Below are positions 15,180 through 22,287 of a stretch of 22,287 nt of DNA, in pieces (the stretch's first letter is position 1; each line of letters opens with the position of its first letter). The position numbers were made by a program, and so were the translations under genes. Under the pieces are notes generated by a model that was given only the letters and a program-made list of their open reading frames with translations, ran no database searches and was not told the DNA's origin. This stretch comes from Ignavibacteriales bacterium (lineage in GTDB: Bacteria > Bacteroidota > Ignavibacteria > Ignavibacteriales > Ignavibacteriaceae). The stretch is taken from assembly GCA_020061995.1 (NCBI GenBank), contig JAGUXE010000358.1, positions 1 through 22,287 of the forward strand, in the 5' to 3' direction.

Positions 15180-17738
15180 TTAAAAGTCAAAGGTGAAACT
15201 TAAGTTCCAAGCGCGTTCTCTTCCGAAGAAGACTCTTGCTGATCTGGCATCATGGTTTGTACCATCTGTAGCATCAGTAATATAATTTCTATTATCTAAC
15301 GCGTTAAATAGATGCAATCCAACTGACATACGTTTAATAAATGAATCAACAAATAAAAGATTATATCCTACATGTACATCAATAAGATAAAAATCCGGTA
15401 ATCTCCATGAATCAGATTTATCATTTACATTAGTACGTTGATCAGGATTAAAGAAAGCATATTGACGACCGAAGAAACTATAAGCGGGATTGAAAATCAT
15501 TTCAGAGACGTCTGACATTTTCTGTGTATAAGTGAATCCCAAAGAAGCTGTTGTCATCGGAAAGTCGCCAACTTTGATACCATTTACAAATGATTGAACT
15601 TTGGTCTGAACCGTAGGATCGTCATCAGCGCTTACAATTGCATCAACATCGCTGGTATATTTTGCAAATGCATAAGTTAGCGATGCATTCATTTCTAGGT
15701 TTCGGCTAAATGCATGAACGCCTTCAAATTCGACACCAGTATGTGTTTGCCCTGCACCAAATAAATTGTAGTTTGTTTGAATTCCAGCAGGGCTTGTAAG
15801 ACTTGTACTAATTGATCTATTTTCCCAATTAGTGAAGTAACCGTTAATTCTAAGAATTGAGGACTTGGTTGAGAACATATAACCTAATTCAAGACCAAGA
15901 ATTTTTTCGTTCTCAATATTGTCATATACTTTATTTGTAAAACTAAAAACATTTCTGAAAAGAGGTGCTTTTGAGAAATATCCTACATTTGCAAAAACAC
16001 TATTCATTTCATCAAGATTAAAATTCAAACCGGCTTTTCCGGTATATCCTAAGAAACTTTGCCAATCTGTTTTTTCACCTTCACCGGTACCACCGTCCGG
16101 TCTGAAGAAATCAATTCGTTGGTATGAAGTCTGAGAAACTGATAAATTTACAAATGATGAAATTACTCCAACTTTATATTCTAATTGTCCAAATCCACCT
16201 AGTTGTCTAACAAGACCATCATTATTATAATCAACAACATCATTCATATAAGCCATATCAGATTTTCTATTGGCATTATTTTTATCGATGTAATAATCTC
16301 CTCCTAGAAGATTTTCAATCGTTCGATAATGTAAACCACGATAGAATCTGCCATCTAAACCTGCATTTAATACTAATCCGTCCTGAATCTTGTATTTAAA
16401 TGTTGAAAGTAGTCCATACCATATATGGTTGTTGCGTGAGGCACGAATAATTCTCGTCGATTTTTTGAGACTTGTACTGTAAGTACTATCTACATTAGTT
16501 GAATTACTGCTCCATGCGGCATCAAAATTAATTAAACCTTCCTGAGTATAAGCCCATGAACTACCTAATCTTCCTGTTCCACCGCCATCACCAAAAGAAA
16601 AATATGCGATGTTGGACATTATAAGATCACTACTAATTTGCCAGTTATGGTTTAAGTTGAAAGCTGGCTTATGATAAAAATTAACAACTTCATTTAGAGG
16701 TTTACCATGTAAGTAACCCCAGTTTTGATTGTATGCAAATCCTCGTGAATAGAAAGTATTAATTGATTGCTGATTTGATCTTTGACCATGTTTTTGAGGA
16801 GAACCAACTGCTTGAATTTCAAGTGCATGATTTCCGAAAATACCACCTAAAGAGAAGAAATATGTAAATTCATCTAACCAGGTTTTATCAGCATAACCAT
16901 CCCAGGTTTTCCTGGAAACTAAAGCTGTTAGACCAATATTTCTTGATAATTTAGCTCCAAATGCAATAGAAGTTTTACGAAGATTATCTTCGCCGAATTC
17001 TGATCTTAGTCTTGTGAATTGCTCCAAAGAACCAACGCCTTTTGTTGAAACATTAATCACACCACCAATTGCAGAAACAGAATAAGGTGAAGCTCCCAAA
17101 CCACGTTGAACCTGAATATTGTCAGTTACATCACCTAGACCAGCCCAATTTGACCAATAAACCCATCCATTTTCCATATCATTAACAGGAACACCATTGA
17201 TCATGATAGCAGTATTTCTTTGATCAAAACCTCGCAATTGAACTCTCGCATCTCCTGCACCACCACCAGTTTGAGATACATAAATACCCGGTGTCGATTG
17301 AAGGATATATGGAACATCACGTGAGGCTAATTTAAATTCCAATTCTTTCCCTTGAACTTCAGAAAATGCAACCGGAGTCTCTCGAAGAGTAGCACGTGTT
17401 CCCTTAACAACTGTTTCACCCAGTAAAACTGCTGCAGGCTGCAATCTAAAATCGACAGATAGATTGCCGGTGATTCTTAATGTTTTTGTTTCCTGTGTGA
17501 AGCCGAGATAACTTGCACGGACTTCATAAACACCTGAAGGAACTTTTGATATTGTGTAGAATCCTTTCTCATCTGTCGTTGAGCCAACATTTAGCGATAA
17601 CACATAAACATTAGCACCGATTAACGGTTCATTGGATTCTGAGTTGAGTATTCGTCCTGTTATATCATAACTTTGTGCAATTAAATTTACTGATGTTATG
17701 ACTAATAGAACGGCCAAAAAGAGCTTGTATTGTTTCAT
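15180..17738 (-). CDS. TonB-dependent outer-membrane receptor with carboxypeptidase-regulatory-like domain
   Basis: The protein is 852 residues. Order of parts: signal peptide (1-22); a carboxypeptidase-regulatory-like beta domain (about 24-105, ITGRILNSESNEPLIGANV, DEKGFYTISKVPSGVYEV); a plug domain (about 115-230, with VQLRGFDQRNTAIMINGVPV and SPYSVSAIGGVINVSTKG); then a beta barrel to the end, closing with the expected terminal Phe (NLSFTFDF). Such receptors import siderophores, cofactors or glycans using TonB-ExbBD energy. There is no SusD partner next to it, which argues against a classical polysaccharide-utilisation pair; the substrate is unknown. The ATG has a strong GGAGGT a few bases upstream. 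The gene lies 138 bases behind lepB, with a hairpin in between, and has its own terminator. Confidence 0.94.
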   Translation of the reverse strand: MKQYKLFLAVLLVITSVNLIAQSYDITGRILNSESNEPLIGANVYVLSLNVGSTTDEKGFYTISKVPSGVYEVRASYLGFTQETKTLRITGNLSVDFRLQPAAVLLGETVVKGTRATLRETPVAFSEVQGKELEFKLASRDVPYILQSTPGIYVSQTGGGAGDARVQLRGFDQRNTAIMINGVPVNDMENGWVYWSNWAGLGDVTDNIQVQRGLGASPYSVSAIGGVINVSTKGVGSLEQFTRLRSEFGEDNLRKTSIAFGAKLSRNIGLTALVSRKTWDGYADKTWLDEFTYFFSLGGIFGNHALEIQAVGSPQKHGQRSNQQSINTFYSRGFAYNQNWGYLHGKPLNEVVNFYHKPAFNLNHNWQISSDLIMSNIAYFSFGDGGGTGRLGSSWAYTQEGLINFDAAWSSNSTNVDSTYSTSLKKSTRIIRASRNNHIWYGLLSTFKYKIQDGLVLNAGLDGRFYRGLHYRTIENLLGGDYYIDKNNANRKSDMAYMNDVVDYNNDGLVRQLGGFGQLEYKVGVISSFVNLSVSQTSYQRIDFFRPDGGTGEGEKTDWQSFLGYTGKAGLNFNLDEMNSVFANVGYFSKAPLFRNVFSFTNKVYDNIENEKILGLELGYMFSTKSSILRINGYFTNWENRSISTSLTSPAGIQTNYNLFGAGQTHTGVEFEGVHAFSRNLEMNASLTYAFAKYTSDVDAIVSADDDPTVQTKVQSFVNGIKVGDFPMTTASLGFTYTQKMSDVSEMIFNPAYSFFGRQYAFFNPDQRTNVNDKSDSWRLPDFYLIDVHVGYNLLFVDSFIKRMSVGLHLFNALDNRNYITDATDGTNHDARSARVFFGRERAWNLSFTFDF

Positions 17739-17741
17739 CTA

Positions 17742-17747
17742 ACCTCC
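17742..17747 (-). promoter_or_regulatory. Strong ribosome binding site of the TonB receptor gene
   Basis: GGAGGT on the - strand, three bases before the ATG at 17736-17738. It is the closest match to the full Shine-Dalgarno sequence in the window, although spacing is on the short side. Confidence 0.6.
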
Positions 17748-17763
17748 ATTTAAAATAAATAAT

Positions 17764-17786
17764 TTAGGGCATTAAAAAATGCCTAA
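17764..17786 (-). promoter_or_regulatory. Hairpin in the leader of the TonB receptor gene
   Basis: On the - strand TTAGGCATT pairs with AATGCCCTAA around a four-base T loop (nine pairs, one bulged C), followed by an A/T-rich, T-heavy stretch. It ends 25 bases before the start codon and just ahead of the ribosome site, so it must be part of the 5' leader. It could slow or end read-through from lepB, or stabilise the receptor mRNA. The rest of the 137-base spacer shows no motif I recognise. Confidence 0.5.
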
Positions 17787-17875
17787 TGAAGGTTTAAAAT
17801 GCAATATGAAGAATTGATTTAATAATAAATTAATATTGGGAAACTGATTGTCTTTTCATTATTTTTGTCACCCAA

Positions 17876-18811
17876 TTAATTTAATAACTTTAACACTCTT
17901 TCCAATCGAACTGACCCAAGTAATTTGAAGATTTGAGTAAATGGGATTTCTCTATCCCACGAAAAGAGGACTATAAACGCTTGCCCAACAACTAAATCAC
18001 GCGGAACAAATCCCCAGAAACGGCTATCAGCACTATCATCGCGATTGTCTCCCATCATAAAATAGTAATCTTTTTTTATCTTGTAAGACGAGACAACTTC
18101 ACCTTTAATAGTCACGCTCCCATTGGATATATTAACAACACGTTCACCAAATTCTCTATCAATAATCGTTCTCCACTCCTCAACATTTTCAGTTGTTAAC
18201 TTAATTTCATCACCGTTCTTTGGAATAATTAGTGGACCATAATTATCTTCATTCCAAGGTTTACCGGAAGGAAAAATTCTCGTGTTTATTCTATCATTTG
18301 AAATTGGATAAGGAGAAAGGTATTGAATATAAGGGGGAATCCATGACTCCTTTCCATTTACAAAAACAACTTTATCAATGATTTGAATTGTATCACCTGG
18401 CATCCCGATTAATCGTTTAACATAATTAACATTTAATTCAGTCGGAACTAATTCATCTCGATCGCCCGGATATTCAAAAACCACAATATCATTTTTGCGT
18501 GGCTCTCTAATTGAAGGGAGAGTGAAAAACGGAAGTGCAATTTCAGTGAATGGAACATATCTCGGGGAACTCGACCCAAAAATAAATTTATTCACCAAAA
18601 CAAAATCACCAACAAGAATTGTTCCCTCCATAGAACCTGTAGGGATTCTGGTATTTTGAATAATGAATGTTATGATAAAAAGTGCAGCAATACCGGCAAA
18701 TAAAAAAGATTCAATAAACTCCTTTATCTTTTCAAATGGAGTGAGTTCTCTATTTAATTCTTCTTCGGTTTTTATTCCTATGAACTTTTTTACTTTTGCT
18801 TTGAATGACAA
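17876..18811 (-). CDS. lepB: Signal peptidase I
   Basis: The protein is 311 residues. An N-terminal membrane helix (about 33-52) anchors it with the catalytic domain outside. RIPTGSMEGTILVGDFVLVNKF contains the nucleophile Ser60; NYVKRLIGMPGDTIQI contains the general base Lys132; GDNRDDSADSRFWGFVP (253-269) is the conserved last box. It cleaves signal peptides from exported proteins at the periplasmic face of the inner membrane. A basic, soluble N-terminal segment of about 32 residues precedes the helix, a common variant. Residues about 155-235 form the variable insertion. It follows gatB by 42 bases in the same direction; an operon with gatB is plausible. Confidence 0.96.
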   Translation of the reverse strand: MSFKAKVKKFIGIKTEEELNRELTPFEKIKEFIESFLFAGIAALFIITFIIQNTRIPTGSMEGTILVGDFVLVNKFIFGSSSPRYVPFTEIALPFFTLPSIREPRKNDIVVFEYPGDRDELVPTELNVNYVKRLIGMPGDTIQIIDKVVFVNGKESWIPPYIQYLSPYPISNDRINTRIFPSGKPWNEDNYGPLIIPKNGDEIKLTTENVEEWRTIIDREFGERVVNISNGSVTIKGEVVSSYKIKKDYYFMMGDNRDDSADSRFWGFVPRDLVVGQAFIVLFSWDREIPFTQIFKLLGSVRLERVLKLLN

Positions 18812-18853
18812 TTTATACTCCGTTTAATATCTACTATAAAATTTAAAAATTAA

Positions 18854-20308
18854 TCAACTTATTATTGGTCGTTTTGAATTTAATTTTTGTTTCAACAAAT
18901 CATTTATTGTTTTGGGATTCGCTTTACCTTTGGTTTCTTTCATAATTTGTCCAACAAAGTACCCAATGACTTTATCTTCTCCGTTTAAGAACTGTTCAAT
19001 TTGTTTTGGATTGTCAGATAATACTATTTCGACAATAACTTCAAGTTCCGTAATATCTGATATTTGCAAAAGATTTCTTTCTTTTACGATATCTTCAGCT
19101 TCTTTATTTGATGAAAGCATTTCATCAAAAACATCTTTTGCGATTTTGCCGCTAATCTTACTATCAGAAATTAATTTTATCAATTTACCAAGCGATTCGG
19201 GTTTTATAGAAAAATCACTAATTACAATTTTTTTTTCATTCAAGATTTTTAAAACATCTCCCATAATCCAATTACTTACTATTTTATAATCCGAAGTAAA
19301 ATGAACAACAGACTCAAAATAGTCAGCTAAATCTTTTGATTGCGTCAATATATCTGCATCATAAGATGGGATATTATACTGTTCTATAAACCTCAACTTT
19401 TTGAATTCTGGAAGTTCTGGTAATAAATTTCTAATTTCATCTTCCCAACTTTCATCAACTATAACGGGCATAAGATCAGGTTCAGGGAAATAACGGTAAT
19501 CGTGAGCTTCTTCTTTACTTCTCATCGGATATACTTCATTTTTGTCGGCATTCCAAAGTAAAGTTTGTTGAATAATTTTCCCACCATCTTCAATAATTTC
19601 TATCTGTCTATCTATTTCGAAGTTGATTGCTTTTTCAACATATCGAAAAGAATTCATATTTTTTATTTCGGTTTTAGTCCCTAATTTATTTTCACCGTTT
19701 AATCGGACTGAAACATTAGCATCACATCGAAAAGAACCTTCTTCCATATTACCATCGCAAATATCAAGATATTGAACTATTTGGCGTAGTTTTATTAGAT
19801 AGGCGGCTGCATCCGATGCTGAACGTATATCAGGCTCACTCACAATTTCCAAGAGTGGTATTCCGCAACGATTGACATCAATAAGTGTAACATCACTATG
19901 GTCATGAATCGATTTACCGGCATCTTCTTCCATGTGAATTCTGGTAATACCAATCTTTGTTTCGTTTCCATTTTCCTTATTAAGATTTACGAAACCGAAT
20001 TCACAAATAGGAAGTTCATACTGGGAAGTCTGAAATCCTTTTGGAAGGTCAGGATAAAAATAGTTTTTTCTTGCAAATATTGATTTATGATTTATTTTGC
20101 AATTGAGTGACAAACCTAACTTAACAGCATACTCAACCACTTTTTTGTTTAAGCTTGGCAATACTCCGGGATGCCCCAAACAAATCGGACAAACATTTGT
20201 ATTCGGCTGGTTTCCGAATGATGTAGAGCAACCACAAAATAATTTTGTTTTTGTGGATAATTGGGCATGAACTTCAAGCCCTATAACTGCTTCGTATTTA
20301 TTATTCAT
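18854..20308 (-). CDS. gatB: Aspartyl/glutamyl-tRNA(Asn/Gln) amidotransferase subunit B
   Basis: At 484 residues this is full length. The start reads YEAVIGLEVHAQLSTKTKLFCGC, the family signature; Cys25/Cys27 and Cys40/Cys43 form the zinc-binding set. Further landmarks are LPKGFQTSQYELPI, GITRIHMEEDAGKS and VDVNRCGIPLLEIVSEPD-like IDVNRCGIPLLEIVSEPD, then EAHDYRYFPEPDLMPV. The C-terminal part is the helical YqeY-like tail that holds tRNA, ending SKISGKIAKDVF and GQIMKETKGKANPKTINDLL. With GatA and GatC it converts misacylated Glu-tRNA(Gln) or Asp-tRNA(Asn) to the correct amide form. GatA and GatC genes are not in the window. It begins nine bases after the amylase stop. Confidence 0.97.
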   Translation of the reverse strand: MNNKYEAVIGLEVHAQLSTKTKLFCGCSTSFGNQPNTNVCPICLGHPGVLPSLNKKVVEYAVKLGLSLNCKINHKSIFARKNYFYPDLPKGFQTSQYELPICEFGFVNLNKENGNETKIGITRIHMEEDAGKSIHDHSDVTLIDVNRCGIPLLEIVSEPDIRSASDAAAYLIKLRQIVQYLDICDGNMEEGSFRCDANVSVRLNGENKLGTKTEIKNMNSFRYVEKAINFEIDRQIEIIEDGGKIIQQTLLWNADKNEVYPMRSKEEAHDYRYFPEPDLMPVIVDESWEDEIRNLLPELPEFKKLRFIEQYNIPSYDADILTQSKDLADYFESVVHFTSDYKIVSNWIMGDVLKILNEKKIVISDFSIKPESLGKLIKLISDSKISGKIAKDVFDEMLSSNKEAEDIVKERNLLQISDITELEVIVEIVLSDNPKQIEQFLNGEDKVIGYFVGQIMKETKGKANPKTINDLLKQKLNSKRPIIS

Positions 20309-20317
20309 AAAATTTAA

Positions 20318-21691
20318 TTATTCCAGAACAAATACTCTGTAGTCATAAGGTCGAAGTCCAATTATACTAGTTTTAGTAAAAGTAGTTCTATTTTCTGTAA
20401 ACCATTCAAGATAATTCCCCTCAACATTTGAATCATTGATTTTAAGTTCTTGTTTCTTTGAAGAAAGATTAAATATGGCAAGAATCTTTTTATCACCTTT
20501 CCTTCGCATGAAAACTATTACATCATCATTGTTGTTTGATTTTACCTTGTAAAAATCACCACCAAAAGTTCCGTTCCAGAGTGATTTATTTTGTTTTTTT
20601 AACAATCCCAGTTTTTTATAAATGAACCCAAGACGATGTTCTTTCCAATCAATTAAATCCTTCTCGAAAAAGCTAAGTCTTTTATTTAGACCGGCTTCTT
20701 GTCCACTATATACTAGAAACATCCCCGGAACTACTCCTGTAAGTACTGCAAAGCTCTCTGTAAATTCACCGAGTCTTTCAAACTCAGTACCATTCCATGA
20801 ATTTTCATCATGATTAGTTATAAAACGCATTCTATAGGAATCGATAGGATATTTTTTCTCTTCCTTAATAATCATTTCCAAAATTTCTGAACCTTTAGAT
20901 TCTCCTTTAGCAACACGGTTCATCAAGTGCATTAAATCCCATGAGTAAGTCATGTCAAACGCTTTGTTATGCATTTTCGGTGCTTCATCTTCAGCAAGCA
21001 TAAACACAGGTTTTATTTGATCTAGACGTGGTCTTGTAAAATCCCAAAATTCAATCGGTAACATTCCGGCGACATCGCACCTGTAACCATCTATGTTAAA
21101 TTCTTTAACCCAATACTCAAGTGCTCCTGACATATAATCCCAAACTTTTCTATTTGAATAATCAAGAGAAATTACATCATGCCAGTCCTCAACCGGAGGG
21201 ACAAATTTACCTTCTTTATCTTTTTTGAAGAATTCTGGATTTGATTTAGTTAATTCATTATCCCAAGATGTATGGTTTGCAACCCAGTCTAGAATTATAT
21301 ACATCCCCATCGAATGAATTTCGTTTACTAATTCTCTAAATTCATCTTTGGTTCCGTAAGAAGCATCAATATCGAAATAATCTTTAACTGAATAATAGCT
21401 ACCTAAAGTACCTTTACGATTCAATTCTCCGATTGGATGAATCGGCATAAACCATAAGATTCCAACACCTAGTTCTTTTAATAGTGGAAGATGTTCACGA
21501 AATTCTTTTATTGTTCCTCCTGGTGTGTACTGCCTAAGATTAACTTCATAAATGAAGGCACTCCTACTCCACTCGGTATGCTTTACAAAACTTTTCGATT
21601 GTCCGAATAATTGAGAGAACCAACTAAAATTCATAAACAACATCACTAATAGATAGGTTAATAAACGAGTTTCATTTTTAAGAATTTTCAT
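20318..21691 (-). CDS. Secreted GH13 family alpha-amylase
   Basis: The protein is about 457 residues with a hydrophobic export signal at the N-terminus (about 10-31). The (beta/alpha)8 barrel shows the GH13 regions in order: region I ILDWVANHTS (about 133-142), region II IDGYRCDVAG with the nucleophile Asp near 206, region III FMLAEDEAP with the acid/base Glu near 234, and region IV FITNHDENSW with the stabilising Asp near 295. A short C-terminal beta domain follows. It should cleave alpha-1,4 glucans outside the cytoplasm. Two ATGs are possible, at 21697 and 21691; AGGGA lies eight bases before the second but almost touches the first, so 21691 is preferred. It sits between FKBP and gatB, an odd place for a glycosidase; cotranscription is likely from spacing. 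Confidence 0.92.
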   Translation of the reverse strand: MKILKNETRLLTYLLVMLFMNFSWFSQLFGQSKSFVKHTEWSRSAFIYEVNLRQYTPGGTIKEFREHLPLLKELGVGILWFMPIHPIGELNRKGTLGSYYSVKDYFDIDASYGTKDEFRELVNEIHSMGMYIILDWVANHTSWDNELTKSNPEFFKKDKEGKFVPPVEDWHDVISLDYSNRKVWDYMSGALEYWVKEFNIDGYRCDVAGMLPIEFWDFTRPRLDQIKPVFMLAEDEAPKMHNKAFDMTYSWDLMHLMNRVAKGESKGSEILEMIIKEEKKYPIDSYRMRFITNHDENSWNGTEFERLGEFTESFAVLTGVVPGMFLVYSGQEAGLNKRLSFFEKDLIDWKEHRLGFIYKKLGLLKKQNKSLWNGTFGGDFYKVKSNNNDDVIVFMRRKGDKKILAIFNLSSKKQELKINDSNVEGNYLEWFTENRTTFTKTSIIGLRPYDYRVFVLE

Positions 21692-21711
21692 GAACATCTT
21701 CCCTACAAATA

Positions 21712-22287
21712 TTATTTAACAATTTCCAACAATTCCACTTCGAAAATTAGTGTGGCTCCGGGAGGGATAATCTGACCAGCACCTTGATCGCCATAAGCTA
21801 ATTCAGCCGGAATATAAAGTTCAAATTTCTCACCAACTTTCATAAGTTGTAATGCTTCTGTCCAGCCCTTTATAACACCATTCAATGGAAAAACTGCAGG
21901 CTCACCGCGTTTATATGAATTGTCAAATTCGGTACCGTTAATAAGTTTGCCAAGGTAGTGTGTTTTAACCTGGTCAGTTTCTTTAGGAGAGGGTCCATTT
22001 GCTGATTTTAAAACTTTATATTGTAACCCACTTGCTGTTGTTTTGACACCTGGTTTATTTTTATTTTCTGCAAGAAATGTTTCACCTTCTTTTTTTGCAG
22101 ATTCACTTAAGCCTTTTGTTTTTTCATTTTGAGCATTCATCATTTCTTGTTGAAATGCCATCATAATCTTCATCATTTCGTCTTCTGATAATTGAATAGA
22201 GTCACCACTATAAGCTTTGCTAAGAGCAATTCCAAGAATCTCTGCATTAATTTCCAAGCCATTCGTTTTCAAATCTTTACCAATATT
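21712..22287 (-). CDS. FKBP-type peptidyl-prolyl cis-trans isomerase, N-terminus outside window
   Basis: The frame is open to the right edge, so the 5' end is missing; 191 residues are visible. The visible start NIGKDLKTNGLEINAE and the helical stretch to about residue 85 match the FKBP_N dimerisation domain of Mip/FkpA/FklB proteins. The FKBP domain follows: THYLGKLINGTEFDNSY, VIKGWTEALQLMKVGEKFELYIPAELAYGDQGAG and IPPGATLIFEVELLEI, which include the usual aromatic and acidic pocket residues. It speeds proline isomerisation in folding proteins, usually in the periplasm; the signal peptide that would prove this lies outside the window. A TTG at 22272 should not be used as start, because the family pattern runs past it. 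It is 20 bases upstream of the amylase gene. Confidence 0.93.
   Translation of the reverse strand, partial: NIGKDLKTNGLEINAEILGIALSKAYSGDSIQLSEDEMMKIMMAFQQEMMNAQNEKTKGLSESAKKEGETFLAENKNKPGVKTTASGLQYKVLKSANGPSPKETDQVKTHYLGKLINGTEFDNSYKRGEPAVFPLNGVIKGWTEALQLMKVGEKFELYIPAELAYGDQGAGQIIPPGATLIFEVELLEIVK

Noticed and set aside
17835..17876. Inverted ATTGGG/CCCAAT behind the lepB stop as a terminator.
   Set aside because: Only six pairs with a loop of about 30 bases and no T-run after it.
1..22287. CRISPR arrays, insertion sequences, attachment sites, phage genes, tRNA or rRNA genes.
   Set aside because: No spaced repeats, transposase or integrase motifs, cloverleaf arms or rRNA-like blocks were seen by eye on either strand.

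Overview
This is an AT-rich, densely packed stretch of bacterial chromosome. The gene content points to the Bacteroidota/Ignavibacteriota side of the tree, and an Ignavibacteria-like member fits best. Evidence is the TonB receptor with an N-terminal carboxypeptidase-regulatory domain, the paired M16 peptidases, weak or absent Shine-Dalgarno sites on many genes, and SRP RNA of the short bacterial type. The taxonomic call is inference from gene style, not from a marker-gene comparison.

Layout. Bases 1-245 hold the 3' end of uvrC (+). It converges on a NhaC-type antiporter gene (269-2149, -) that has an unusual secreted-looking N-terminal extension. A divergent spacer leads into a + strand group: a lipoprotein, a 95-residue protein and a SixA-like histidine phosphatase (2276-4232). 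The small SRP RNA (4236-4321, -) and a solitary beta-class DNA methyltransferase (4347-5330, -) face that group. From 5540 to 11253 runs a tight + strand series: inositol-monophosphatase family protein, truA, an SRPBCC-like protein, a DUF2231 membrane protein, an unknown membrane protein, an outer-membrane beta-barrel-like protein, an enoyl-CoA hydratase, and a membrane-anchored protein that looks like a degenerate polysaccharide deacetylase.

From 11256 to the right edge everything is on the - strand. Read in transcription order this is FKBP prolyl isomerase (cut by the window edge), secreted GH13 amylase, gatB, lepB, the TonB receptor with a hairpin in its leader and a terminator behind it, a secreted nucleotide pyrophosphatase/phosphodiesterase gene broken by a one-base frameshift, and two M16 peptidase genes. 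One M16 protein has the zinc site and the other has the R/Y pair, so they look like the two halves of one heterodimeric protease.

Most of the window is housekeeping (DNA repair, tRNA modification and charging, protein export, signal peptide cleavage) plus envelope functions. I saw no CRISPR array, insertion sequence, prophage, tRNA or rRNA gene, and no gene-free stretch over 300 bases. I did not find a convincing new multi-gene system. The items most worth a second look are the frameshifted phosphodiesterase, the fused NhaC, the lipoprotein/small protein/SixA group, the degenerate deacetylase-like protein, and the SRP RNA placed right behind a methyltransferase gene.
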